Assembly: GCA_014607495.2 (NCBI GenBank)
Contig: CP053149.1
Span: forward strand, 14,024,120-14,088,119
Reading direction: 5' to 3'
Length of the DNA stretch: 64,000 bases
From: Carposina sasakii
Lineage: Eukaryota; Arthropoda; Insecta; Lepidoptera; Carposinidae
The notes below the pieces were generated by a model. The model saw only the letters and a program-made list of their open reading frames with translations, was not told the DNA's origin and searched no databases. This document shows positions 25,544 to 36,565 of the stretch, one piece after another. A program made the position numbers and the translations under genes. Each line of letters starts with the position of its first letter. Position 1 is the first letter of the stretch.

Positions 25544-25798
25544 TTAGGCACACTGTTGACATTTGAACTCCTTGTTGACATTGCAAGAACCACACAAAAG
25601 CTTTTTACAAATGTTACAAAAAAAATTGGTTTTGTTCCTGCATTTCTGCACAAAACACCGTCTTCTCTTTCGGCTATGTTCTTCTTCAGGCTCTGGGGCT
25701 AAGCTGTTATTGGGATGTGAAGTGGATGGTATCAGCGGGGAGTGAATATCTTGGCCAACTAACTCCCTTGCCAAGTCAATACATTCACATACATACAT
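25544..25798 (-). pseudogene. piggyBac transposase C-terminal Cys-rich fragment
   Basis: A remnant of about 84 residues: acidic/proline-rich, then RKRRRCFVQKC, CNICKKLLCGSC and a terminal CQQCA. This is the C-terminal Cys-rich finger of piggyBac transposases, which recognises the element ends. The upstream part of the protein is cut away by the foldback insertion at 25797. Confidence 0.75.
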
Positions 25799-26200
25799 TC
25801 ACTATGGGTGCGCCCACCACCGGGCCCTACACCCTCTGATCTGATAACTCATAACTGCAAAAACAGGCACTTGCACTAACTACAATCGCCACGAGAAACC
25901 AGACCCGAGCACCCAGCATGCAAGACAATACATTGCACTATTCCGAAATAAAAAACTAGATAAATAATCTACATATGTTTCGCTTGTTTTTTGTTGGTGA
26001 AACATATGTAGATTATTTATCTACCTATAGTTTTTGATTTCGGAATAGTGCAATGTATTGTCTTGCATGCTAGGTGTTCGGGTCTGGTTTCTCGTGGCGA
26101 TTGTAGTTAGTGCGAGTGCCTGTTTTCGCAGTTATGAGATATCAGATCCGAGGGTCAGTGGAGGGTGTAGGGCCCGGTGGTGGGCGCACCCATAGTGAAT
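25797..26200. mobile_element. Foldback element F, copy 1 (nested in piggyBac)
   Basis: An almost perfect inverted repeat with arms of about 190 bp around a short loop near 25985-26000. The ends read GGGTGCGCCCACCACCGGGC and its complement. The flanking ATTCACTAT is itself inverted on the other side rather than directly repeated. Shared arm blocks (CCACCACCGGGCCCTACACC, a TGCATGYTRGGTG block) define a family with 44462-45073. No coding capacity. Confidence 0.85.
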
Positions 26201-26258
26201 ATCTCGTCGTGTTTTGTTCATCGTACCCACTATTGGTGTACGTTTTTCAGTTAGCTTT

Positions 26259-26807
26259 TTAGCTAAACTTACACTTACACTGGTGAAAAAATATATATAA
26301 ATCAGTTGTTATATTTCGACCAGTATTCAAGTATGGGTCCATTAGCCGCAATACAACGCACTCGCCTAAACTTTGATTTTGTAGGCGGCTTTCATCTCTC
26401 CCTAAATATGGGAAACCATTACACAAGTACTTTGAATCAACATCAACGCAGAGCCAAAACTTGATCTCAAACTTGTCTGGTTTGTTACCCATAAACTGCA
26501 AAAATCTACACCGAACTTTTGTGGAAAAAGCTGTTCGTCAGCAGTAAGGTTTTCACCAGGTTTGTAACGATAATTGTTATGAATGAACCATCTGATGATA
26601 CCATCAGAATCGCTATCAGTGTTATCATCATCACTAGAAGAATCACTTTTTATATATTTATATATTGCAATCAATTTCTTCACTTTCTGAGTCTAAATGC
26701 AGAATGCTCCTCTTTCCTTCAGTCGGTTCACAATCTGATTGGTCCTCCGGTGTATTTTGCAGCACTTCTAATATTTCAGAAACGCGAAGGGAACGATTCC
26801 CAGACAT
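26259..26807 (-). pseudogene. piggyBac transposase N-terminal and core fragments
   Basis: Fragments in at least two frames. The N-terminal MSGNRSLRVSEILEVLQN starts at 26807. An acidic SSSDDDNTDSDSD tract runs almost directly into NNYRYKPGENLTADEQ, implying deletion of the intervening conserved region. A frame change then leads to FMGNKPDKFEIKFWLCVDVD and YLNTGRNITTD. Stop codons and frameshifts show that it is dead. Confidence 0.8.
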
Positions 26808-27185
26808 TATAAAATTAATACGAGCCGTGATAAGTATTTGCATCGATAACAAAACAATGAACGAAAACGTTTATTTCAACTACCCACGACAAAGTATATT
26901 CAACGAAATGTTAATATTTACCACAGTGGTCAAATGACCACTCTGGTCTTTCTAGGTAGGTAATAATTTTATATAAATCGGTATTATATAATCAGTATAC
27001 ACATATTAGAATAATGTAAACAATGACGAAATATTAAAAGTCATGAAACGACAATGACTAAAATACAACGGTTTTAATAATATGATTGATCAAAAACTTC
27101 ATTGGGGTCATTTGACCACTCTGGTCTTTCTAGTGTTAAACATAACAAAATGCAAAAACCAACCAACTGTAAAATTTAAATTCCC

Positions 27186-27330
27186 TAAAACGGGCACGTG
27201 GCAAAGCACATGTGCTATCGGCTCACGGGACTAATTGAAAACCGTTGTAATGGGGTCTAAGTTCGAATCTCGGGAGGCAGATGTCATGTCACAGTTGAAG
27301 TATGTGTCATATTTGTTTTAGTCAGTTTCT
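27186..27330 (+). repeat. tRNA-derived SINE-like element
   Basis: Contains a B-box-like AGTTCGAATCTCGGG and upstream GGGCACGTGGCAAAGCACAT, which could serve as the A-box region. It is followed by a T-rich unrelated tail. The cloverleaf is incomplete, so this is a SINE or tRNA relic and not a tRNA gene. It lies directly beside the piggyBac right end. Confidence 0.45.
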
Positions 27331-29357
27331 GGGTTGGTCTATTTTGAATAGGGTTAGTTTAAGGGCTCTTGCAAACGAGATATTTGCTGGTAAATGAATT
27401 TTTTGCTGATGAGATTTTTTTTTTTTTTAAAAATAAGGCGCGTAGGTATAATAGAAGACCTAGCTACCTACTATTATGACAATTTTATGTTTATTTGAAA
27501 GTGCCTAAATTAAAATGTACCTACCTAATCATTTATCGTAAATTATAGGCGTTCTGCCATTGTTTCCATCAGATTTTTTTTTTTAATTTTGACCTATTAC
27601 TCCATTAATCTACACTACCGGTTCTTAAAAAAAAAAGTAAAATTCAATAGCACCAATAATTACCACCTTTCGGACATAATTAACTTCACAGGCCATATAG
27701 AAAAAAAAATCGCAAACCAAGCTCGTAAATCGTTTCGAATTCCACTGTTTCAGAGCAATTCAACAAATTATCACCCGACACACTTTAAAAACAACCCATT
27801 GTTAATTATCCAGGAATATCACTAAAAGCTGGGCCGTGACGAAAATTTTGCTACCAAAAGTCGAAAAGCGCACAGAAAAATATACTTTAGCTCTAAACAT
27901 TTTAAACAAAACTTCGATTATCGCACCTAACCTGGACATAATGACCAGTACCCATAATGAACCTTTATTCATTTTCACTAGCCTTAATTTCATGGTACCT
28001 TTTGTTGGCAACACTTCTGTTACAGCAAACTAAACGCTAAATTAACTGTCAACTGCCAAAGTGTATTTCAGACTTTATCTTCGCACTTTAAGGTTAACAG
28101 CAGGTGATGAATTAAGTTTGTGATTGAGGATTTATAGCTGTAGTTCTAGTAGTGAGGAATGTCATTGAAAATGTGCACAATATTGCTAACGGACCTCCAT
28201 GCCGTGTCTAATATTTATTCAACTCTAGCGCGAGCCCGATTCTTTATAGTTTCACTTTTGACAGATGTTTCTCGGACCACGTGTTCGATTTGGCACAGGA
28301 TATAATAAACTATCTATGAGTTGTAAGAAGGGTAGGATGCTACACTTAGCTACATAGATACCTTTTACCACATACAATAAGTTTCTAATTATATATTGTG
28401 TGTGTTCTTTAAAATATGGTAAACTTTCATGCTCTATTAATCATAATTACTATAATATCGCTACTTTCTGACGGATCTACGCACGATCTGAACCGCTGGT
28501 TATAGAGACCGAAAATTTCTAGAATTTTCCGAAATTCACGGAAATAAACTGGATTTCTAAAGTTTAGATGGACGAAGTTGCAGGCATTTACTAGTCGATT
28601 TATTAAACTAACATTGAAAACGTCTTAAACTGCCTGGCTTTAGAAAAAAGGAATTTGGATACACAAACCGGGTAAATGGTTTGTTAACTTTGAATTTTGA
28701 CAAATTGTTATGTCAAAATTCACAAAATGCTAGTTAACCTTAATTCTGTATTTCACAAGTCCATCTCAAACACTGAAAACTGCCCCTATCGTATTTACCC
28801 GAACTACCAACAACAAACAGACACCTGTCAAATATAAATACAGAAAAAATTATGCCCTGGCAAAGAAAATACTGCTGACATTTTCAATACTACGCATAAA
28901 ATGACGAAATACATGTTTGATGCTTGGAAAGCATATATACATAGAAAGGATATAATTAATACTTTGAATGTTTTTTCCTGTATTGTAATGTTATTTCGTG
29001 TGTTTTGTTACTGTTTTTATATTATTATCTTGTTTTTTCATAAATGTTCCTTGTCAGATTTCTCGAAGGACATAAATGTAATTCGATTTAAGTTCTACCC
29101 TTTGTATATCCATTTATGTCTGTTAATCTCTAAATAAATAAATGTCAACCATTTCCCTATCGTATGTTCCCCTTAATTTATTTTCAGTCAAATATGCGGG
29201 TACTTGCATAAAGTCGGTGTTATAATTCTCTTAGTTGGCTGCGATGACCGCCGCCGGCATTCGCAAATCGACCGCGGCGTAGTACGCATCGTTCGCGCTA
29301 CTGCTCGCGACCGCAACTTTCGCGACTGCTGTACCATACCCATCTATGTGAAAATAG
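27331..29357. other. AT-rich spacer, nothing recognised
   Basis: Poly-T runs near 27415 and short AT-rich ORFs (27589-28033, 28901-29137) without family or splice support. Confidence 0.5.
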
Positions 29358-29433
29358 ACAAATTCATTTAACACACAACTCCTGAAGGCAGAAAACGCCA
29401 GGGCCCTAGAAGCAGTTTTAACCACCAGCGAAG
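29358..29433 (+). other. Exon-like segment (candidate)
   Basis: Open from an acceptor-like gaaaatag|aca to a near-perfect donor gcgaag|gtaagt. The short peptide LLKAENARALEAVLTTSE has coding-like composition. The adjacent GC-rich stretch 29231-29340 is also open on the minus strand as an Ala/Val-rich frame. No partner exon with matching phase was found, so this is only a candidate. Confidence 0.25.
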
Positions 29434-29704
29434 GTAAGTGGTAGATATTATAATTATTACTACTGCATCAGCTATTGTGAAACCACAAACAATTAGTTAG
29501 CCCATGTTGACATTTAATTCAACTTACAGTACACATTTTTTTTATTCTATCAAATCCTGCGATCCTTTTTATATTGGATAATAAAATATAAATCTACCAA
29601 CTTGTACAGCTATCCCGCGTACATTTCGTATATTTAGCTATTTACTGTACATGTACATTCGCCCTAACATAAATGATTTACTTCGTTTCCTTTCCCATCC
29701 CTAG

Positions 29705-29829
29705 CCTTATCTACGTTACGAAACACAAATATACCAAAGACAATACACATCTACAAATAAGTTCTATAAACGGACAACCAGACCTTGCTTGCGCCAACCA
29801 AAACCTGACGTTACACCCACGACCTCAAG
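29705..29829 (+). other. Exon-like segment (candidate)
   Basis: Lies between a strong pyrimidine-rich acceptor (tttcccatccctag) and a donor (ctcaag|gtaaat). Two frames are open; one begins PYLRYETQIYQRQY and the other LIYVTKHKYTKDN. Its phase is incompatible with the candidate at 29358-29433, so the two do not form one gene by simple joining. It could be a non-coding RNA exon or chance. Confidence 0.2.
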
Positions 29830-31199
29830 GTAAATTTTCCAGCGAGAGTGACCGGAAAAGCGAGCAGCGGATACCATTTTAGTGGTACTTGTTCATTGTA
29901 TCTTTATTGCCCGGAGTGAGCGTAAATATTAAGGTTTATTGTGTTTGCGGATAGGTGCGGCTGCTATTGAGCCGGTGTGGTCGCCTCCCAGAGCGATCGA
30001 TTTCAAAAAACCGTCCGCTCATGAGGCCCTAGCGATGACAACTTCATAAGTAGCCACGCCATTGGTTTTCACTGCACAAGAATAGATTAGTAGCCATTTG
30101 TTATAGATGTGACACTTTTTGTCGTATTCTTTGGCGCAGTACGTATGCTACCGGTTGCTGTTTGGTATAAGATTAATTGTTTATTCGTTTTGTAAAGTAT
30201 TGTAGAGGTTTACTTGACAATGAGACACTGATTTTGAGGAGGTAGTGTATTATGGAATATTTGTGTGTGGTAGGCAAACTGATCTGATATTTTAAAACGT
30301 TGTTGTTTAATTAAAAATTAAACAAAATAAGATTTTTACATAGGTTTAAATTATAGGGTTTTTTGGCAATGTGAAGTTAGGCATTGTTAGATAAGTTACG
30401 AGAAAAGTAACCCATCTGCTGCCTATATATTCACCACATCTCAAAAACTGCATCCAACACTTCTGGTGTTGATGATTTATCTATGACTGCGCATGTTCAA
30501 CATTATATTATTTAATAGTTTCCTTTGTTATGAAAAATTTTACATGTCATCGTCATTCGAGAAGGATTTCACGGTGTCTTATTTGAGGGCGGTTGGGAAA
30601 TAGTTCTCGATCGCTTCAATAGTAGAAACGTTTTTATTTATAGTAGCTCGCTTAATAACTTTTTCAACTCTCCTCTGTAGGTCTTAAAAACGATTGGACG
30701 GGTACAGGCAATCAAATCCGTTTACTTAAGAACTACAAAAGTCCTACAAAAAACGTTTAATCAAAATGCATGATTGATTATGAAACTTTCAACCAAACCA
30801 ATAATCCATTTATCTATTATTAAAACATAGTTTTGTATTCATATAAATAACAATATAAAAATGTAGCTCGAAATCATTAATTTAACCGCAAAATATAATT
30901 AAATTTGAACATCCATATGTCCGTATGTCTGTCAAAGGTAAAAAACATGTAAAACCACATACCGCTACTAAGTATTACTCACTGATGCCACCAATAGAGA
31001 CTTCGCGGAGGTCCCTGGCTTCTGCTGCCTCTGACGATGACGTCATTGAGGGTCTCCGAAAATCGCACATAAACAAAAACCTTAAACCAATTCTCTATTC
31101 CCACACTAAATCGAATATACCATTGGGCTAATTAAGGGGTTTTTATTTGATGATTTTTGCAAAATAAATCGGATTTTCGTACATACATATATTTGCACC

Positions 31200-31385
31200 T
31201 ACTTTAGACCCTAACTAACAAGTAGGTATTATAAATGCGTATGTAAGTTTGATTGTTTGTTGCTCCTTCACACGTTATTTACTCAACCAATCTTCATGGA
31301 ATTTTGCAAACATAGAGTTGGGAGTACGGATAAGTACGTAGGCTATATTCTGTGGTCCACGCGAATGAAATCGCGAGATATATAA
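31200..31385. repeat. Repeat family A, partial copy
   Basis: Diverged copy with the GTGGTCCACGCGAATGAAAT end (compare GTGGACCACGCGGACGAAGT) and upstream text on Ser/Thr-like codons typical of this repeat. No coding potential. Confidence 0.55.
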
Positions 31386-31542
31386 ATAGAGATATATAAA
31401 GATATAATAATGACTATAAATTTCACCTTTTTATGAGTCATGATAATACGATTAGATGAAGTTTCATATTCGGTTACGAATACCGGTTGTCAAAGAAACT
31501 TTATTCATGCCATATTTTTGTGTCGCGAGAATTACCTACCAG

Positions 31543-31731
31543 CCCCCTGATTACGTAAAAGCAATAGAAAAGCCGAAGCCGCGCTATCGCGATAATTGAG
31601 AGTGTGTGCGTGCACGCAACAAGCGCTCGGCGTCCTCCCGCGCCCCGCACCTCGCCCCGCGCACACACACACTCTTAATTATCGCGATCGCGCGGCTTCG
31701 GCATTGCTATTACTTTTGCGTAATCAGGGGG
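31543..31731. mobile_element. MITE family E, copy 1 (CCCCCTGATTACG ends)
   Basis: Inverted repeat with ends CCCCCTGATTACG and CGTAATCAGGGGG. The arms contain AAGCCGAAGCCGCG and TATCGCGATAATT. A GC-rich CACACA-flanked loop lies in the middle. Related elements are at 41224-41325 and 54255-54440. No coding potential; superfamily undetermined. Confidence 0.75.
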
Positions 31732-33141
31732 CCGCTTTCTGTTGGCATACGTTATTACCTTTTAATTTCCTTGTGAACTATTCTTGAATCGATTTCACTC
31801 TCTCGACTGGTTGGGAAGGTAGTCTTTGCACGTTTTCTGTCTAATTACTATGATACCTAAAATTTTATCCATTTGCGTTTTGTTGTGTAAAATATATACC
31901 TAATTTGAACCAACCATTTTACGGAGTCTTTCAAGAACGACCTTTAGTTGCATTTTACGTTTTAAAAACATTCAAGTACATTTATTAAATCATTGCTTTT
32001 CAGTTCACCGTACCATTCACCAGCCTACCACAATCAGAAGGTGCAAGATAGCCTTAACATCCAAACATCGAGCATAGAATTTTTTCTCCCAAAAACCGCA
32101 AAAAAATGAAGACACCGAAATCCTTGTCCACGTTTAGAGCGATAAAATCACCGCTTAGATGATATATCGCTTGACCGTCGCAACTAATAGCTTTTTAATA
32201 TCATGCTTTAGTAAATAACTCGGAGGTGCCGCAAAAAAGTGGCCCACGGTTGCGGTTTTAAGGCCCCGATGTGTGAATACGATTACGCCTTTTTATCGAA
32301 AAATAAAACTATTGGGTTGTTTTTCAAATAATTCTACAATAAAATATGTTATAGTGGGAAAATGACGCTATTTACTTGGAAATATGTATTTTGCTATATC
32401 TAAAAGTATTTATGCCTATTATGCGTGTATTTCAGTAAATATATTGCCTTATAATCTAATTTAAATATTTAGCAAAAGTAGCCATTCATCCACAGATCCA
32501 ATTATTATCGCAAAATCATTATCACTGGTCCTGAATCACGCCATAATTCCAGCAAAAAACCTGAAAAACTGAACGGACAAAAACCCGACCTTGACCATCC
32601 ACACCAGCCTTTGTAAAAACCCCTCAGATGTTCGATCTTGCCGCTGGGCATCAGAATGAAATCAAAACTCGCTTTCATTGGAGATCATCACGCGACGCAA
32701 AAACCTGGCCTAGACTGTAATTGGCCGGTCTGAACTGCCAAGGTCAAAGATGTGTCATGAAATGGCTGGTGAGCGGCTAAGATGACGCTTTATTCTCGGT
32801 CAGGCTTGGCCCAAACCTCTGCTCAGGCTCGAAGAGCGGTGTCTGCTTTTCTAGTCAAGCTTTATCCGACGTTTCCTCGCTTATAGATTTTAAGTTTAAT
32901 AAAGTTATGCTATGCTCGTATCGTGTTCAATAGGAGGGATTTCGCTGTTATGCGAACCAAAGGTCATTGGGCATAATCTGACCCGGTTTTCGAAATATTT
33001 GCTACAAAAACCAAATTATTGGTAAATTATTGAGGGCTAGCCTACATTTCATTTTGTGTTGTTAAAAAAAAACCGCGGGTGTAGTCTGAAATACAACTAT
33101 TGAAATTGAATTGAAATGTGTTTAAAAATATTACTTAATAG

Positions 33142-33600
33142 GTAGCATTCACTGCAATTGATGCCAGTGATGCAGCGTTTGATTTCCCACAATTATCGTA
33201 CGAAGATTTAATTCTTTTTACGCTGGGCAGCTATCACCTCAGGATAGCAAGATCATACGTCCATGAGCACATGCGACCAAATGGCCTATATATCATCGAA
33301 CTCTACCGGCACCACGAATTGGTCAACAACAGATCATTGATACGCGGTAGAATTCAGTCCCGACACGTCAGGAGTAAGCAGTATTATACATACATATTGG
33401 TGAACCCTACAAGAGAGAGCGTAGAAGACTATTACTGTTCTTGTATCCACGGCCGCCGAACTATCGGATGCTGCGCGCATATTGCCAGCATGGTGTATTT
33501 TTTATCTTGGGCCAGACACCAAGAACAAATAGATGCGCCAGCCATGTTCTTGGACAACACTATTGTGCCTGTTGACATAGATTACTCGTATGTTGAATAA
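33142..33600 (+). CDS. SWIM zinc-finger protein C-terminal exon (transposon-type), partial
   Basis: Open for 152 codons after an in-frame TAG whose AG could be an acceptor. No family-supported start is visible, so this is the 3' part of a longer protein. Near the C-terminus it has a SWIM zinc-binding pattern, YYCSCIHGRRTIGCCAH (CxC...CxH), a chelate found in transposases and in some nuclear proteins. The tail is acidic and ends YSYVE. The stop codon overlaps an AATAAA signal (GAATAAAAAC), so the 3' UTR would be very short. Similar SWIM-ended proteins occur in insect DNA-transposon families; I infer a mobile-element origin, but the exact family is unclear. No companion transposase exon was found upstream. 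Confidence 0.55.
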   Translation, partial: VAFTAIDASDAAFDFPQLSYEDLILFTLGSYHLRIARSYVHEHMRPNGLYIIELYRHHELVNNRSLIRGRIQSRHVRSKQYYTYILVNPTRESVEDYYCSCIHGRRTIGCCAHIASMVYFLSWARHQEQIDAPAMFLDNTIVPVDIDYSYVE

Positions 33601-33654
33601 AAACTGTTTGATTTAAACACACATTTGTTTGATTTAAAAATGCATCAGATTATT

Positions 33655-33725
33655 CCTATCGTAATAGTTCATTACCTATCGTAATAGTAAGAGTACATTA
33701 CCTATCGTAATAGTAAGAGTACATT
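33655..33725. repeat. Short tandem array (CCTATCGTAATAGTAAGAGTACATTA units)
   Basis: Three consecutive copies of a CCTATCGTAATAGT-led unit (one 19-20 bp, two 26 bp) just downstream of the SWIM ORF. The array leads straight into the first copy of the larger duplication at 33722. Confidence 0.85.
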
Positions 33726-33891
33726 ACCGTATATCACTTAATTTTTTTTTTTGAGCAGATGTCCATACTCTACATTGATGCGACATACCTATACCTATAT
33801 ATTCGTAAACTAGGGACGTTTATCTAAACATCCATACCAATTTTGTTTATGTAGGCCGTGGATATAGTTTTCATAGTAAGTTGCCCAGTGA
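33722..33891 (+). repeat. Direct duplication D, copy 1
   Basis: Shares CATTACCGTATATCACTTA, a poly-T run, CATACTCTACATTGATGCGA and AAGTTGCCCAGTGA with 34029-34197, about 300 bp apart in the same orientation. This indicates a local segmental duplication. Confidence 0.85.
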
Positions 33892-34028
33892 GTAATAAGT
33901 TTTTATCTTTTAGATGCCCTACAGACTTGTATTGTTAGAACCAGCAGACGAACATGACGAGTTCAATTGCTCCACCGTGTGATCAAGACACACATTCAAT
34001 TCAATGCAAATAGTCGAAAATGTCTTAT

Positions 34029-34197
34029 CATTACCGTATATCACTTACATTTTTTTTTTTGAATTTTTGGGCAGATTCCCATACTCTACATTGATGCGAC
34101 ATATATATTCGTAAACTAGGGACGTTTATCTAAACATCCATACCAATTTTGTCTCTGTAGGCCGTGGGTATAGTTTTCATAGTAAGTTGCCCAGTGA
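34029..34197 (+). repeat. Direct duplication D, copy 2
   Basis: Second copy of the 33722-33891 segment, differing by scattered substitutions and small indels. It lacks the CCTATCGTAATAGT tandem array at its left edge. Confidence 0.85.
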
Positions 34198-34541
34198 CCT
34201 TTCCATATTATTATTTCAAGGTGAGATTTACTATTCATTTGATGATTTTAGCGCAGTGTGTCCCCTATTTCTGTACTATTCAACTTTTAGTATATAGGTA
34301 TCATTAATATATTATGCGGTAACCTGGATTGCGTTCATTAATTCAAAGAAAAAAATATAAGTTAAAAAACGTCTCTTGGTCTTATGCGAAACATAATAAG
34401 AGGCCTTTACCATTTTTTTCTCGTTCACTGATAAATAATGAATCGAAGAAAATCGCTAAATTCCTCAAATCATTTATTGTTTTCATTCTATTTGGTCGTT
34501 CTTAAAAACAGAAAATATATCGCAAAAATGATAACTTTGTT

Positions 34542-34931
34542 TATACAGGGTGATTTTTGGTCGTCAACGTTCCCGAAAACTACGGAATCTCCTCATCATC
34601 ACGATCATTTTTCTCCATGGAAGCATACCTGGGAAGTGTCTGGTTTCCAAAATATTAGGGTCCAAAGTTGAGTAAATAGACTGCGTTTTTCTGCATAAAT
34701 GCACATAGACGCGCGTAGCAGGATTTTTCACGAAAAATAATTAATATCTGTCTATAAAAAAACTAACATAAACACTAGACACTATAAATTTCGCACAATC
34801 AAGGAATTTTAAATTTTTTTTCAAAAAAAAATTTTTTTTTTCCCAGCATTATTTTTGGCATAAATTTACTTTATTTCATGTATAGAATACGTACCCTTCG
34901 TTAAAGGTGGCCACAAAAAAACAACCTGTAT
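34542..34931 (+). mobile_element. MITE family C, copy 1
   Basis: An element of about 390 bp with ends TATACAGGGTGATTTTTGGT and GTGGCCACAAAAAAACAACC. Internal landmarks are CTCCATGGAAGCATACCTGG and CGCGTAGCAGGATTTTTCAC. TA at the edges suggests a Tc1/mariner-type MITE. Open frames in it are repeat-borne and recur in other copies (48404-48592). Other copies: 36566-36942, 45191-45392, 48153-48533 and 58474-58862. Confidence 0.82.
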
Positions 34932-35164
34932 GTGTACCTCTAATGTGTAGCATTTTAGGGCCCATTGATCTAATTCTCTGTACTAGCCTCTGGGCAAGTC
35001 TGTACTATTATTAAAACAGGATAATTAGGATTCCTACAACATGTAGGATAAACATAAGTCGTTTGAACTAAAATGACAGGCAATTCATCGAAAAGTCAAT
35101 GTTTTGAAGCATATCTACAGACAAACACATTTTCAATACATATTTAAAGTTAATTTCGATTATT

Positions 35165-35430
35165 GTATGCATACATACATAACCTCGCGCCTATATCCCA
35201 TAAGGGTAGGCAGAGACTACAGATCTCCATTTAGTACGTTCCAAACATACCTCTTTCGCCTCATCCACATTCATTAAATTCTTCATACATGCTCGCCGGT
35301 TTCGGGTGCTCTCGACTAGCCCTTTTTTAGCATATTCCCAATTTGGTCTATGTAGGTCCGTTTAGGGCGACCTCTCCCAGCATTGCCATTCACTTCTGCC
35401 ATATAAATCTGTTTCGTTAATCGTCTTCCA
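35165..35430. repeat. Retroelement-tail fragment (shared with 2140-2250)
   Basis: Reverse-complement relative of the 2140-2250 block: CCTATATCCCATAAGGGTAG, GCAGAGACTACAGATCTCCA. It continues with a CTTCATACATGCTCGCCGGT stretch that looks like degraded retroelement sequence. No open frame. Confidence 0.5.
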
Positions 35431-36565
35431 TCCATCTTTTCCTTATTATAATTATTGTATGCAAAAATAAAAAATCATAAGTACCATCACTGTGAAATAC
35501 GGATATTTATATTACCTTGATCATGAAATTGATTAACGATGATGAAATTGCCATTTAAAACTTGGACTCTTTCCCAATAATGGTCACTTTAAATATGTAC
35601 AATATACATTACAATGCTGTTACAGCATAAACACAATAAAGTACGACAAATTTTGCATAACCACCTAACTCGATGATACCAGTACATGACATATTTATCA
35701 AGAGAACTTTGTAGAAAAGCACAATATTTCCCCAACATTGTACCGCCCATAAACCTTTCAGTTTCCGTCAACGGCAATGAGACGTGACGTCGCCGCGGGT
35801 GTGGTAATGGCGTAAACTCATACGCAGAGGCGTAAAGTCACGGTAGGCACGAGAGGGCCAGCGACTACCGAGATAATGGTGAAACTCCAGTGGTATGTTT
35901 AAGCTAAAAAAAAAACACACTAGAGGGCGTTTCACTGTAAAGTTCCTTTGGATGATTGCGCTAGTTACTATGTGTATACCACCTTTTTTGTGTCACTGCA
36001 TATAAAAGATTTTAGTTATTCTTTTTCTATGAAACGGACTCGAGAATAGTGCGTTTCATAAATTACGAACTGTCCCTATGAACGATGGTGCTAGTTGTGT
36101 AACTTGCAAACTCCGTACGAAATTCCAACATCGTACACGGAAGCTGTTCTACCAATTTACCTGAAGTTTCAGTACTATACGGTACTAGTATTAGTACAAA
36201 ACTGCGTCTCAAATTAAACACTATAATATATTTTAATAATGACAGCAAAATGTATGGAATGTTTGATTAGGCAATTTTGGGTTTAAATAATGTTTAAATT
36301 CTTTTCAACACGGTTTGAAACAAACTTGAAAACGCACTTGTGGTATACCTATATATGTGATACAAAAGTACATGCAACATTGATTCCTAATAAGTAAATA
36401 TTTCTGGACCCTCACTGGACTACCATCCTACAATCCAGGGTCCCTTAGGCCATGGGGGCAGCAATAAAGTCATCCCGGGCAGCGAGGGCCCTGCGGCAGA
36501 CCACACCAATCGTGTGATAATGCGAAACGCAGCCGGCTCCACTGTTTGTCTGTACTGAGATTGCG

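Larger units (their letters stand above)
25346..27139 (-). mobile_element. piggyBac-like transposon, internally deleted and interrupted
   Basis: TTAA target duplications (25346-25349, 27136-27139) flank ends CACTAGGAAGACCA and, inverted, CACTAGAAAGACCA. Subterminal GGTCAAATGACC-type palindromes occur on both sides. Minus-strand transposase remnants appear in order: an N-terminus from about 26807 (MSGNRSLRVSEILEVLQN) with an acidic tract; the typical YKPGENLTADEQLFPQK and FMGNKPDKFEIKFW blocks; YLNTGRNITTD; and a C-terminal Cys-rich finger (25544-25700, CNICKKLLCGSC). The frame is broken several times, large parts of the catalytic domain are missing, and a foldback element is inserted at 25797-26200. 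It cannot encode an active transposase. Confidence 0.88.

Noticed and set aside
33655..33725. CRISPR-like array
   Set aside because: The units are contiguous tandem copies without unique spacers, in a eukaryotic genome.
34438..34671. Protein-coding gene of 77 codons
   Set aside because: Most of the frame lies in a family C MITE; the same peptide recurs at 48404-48592.
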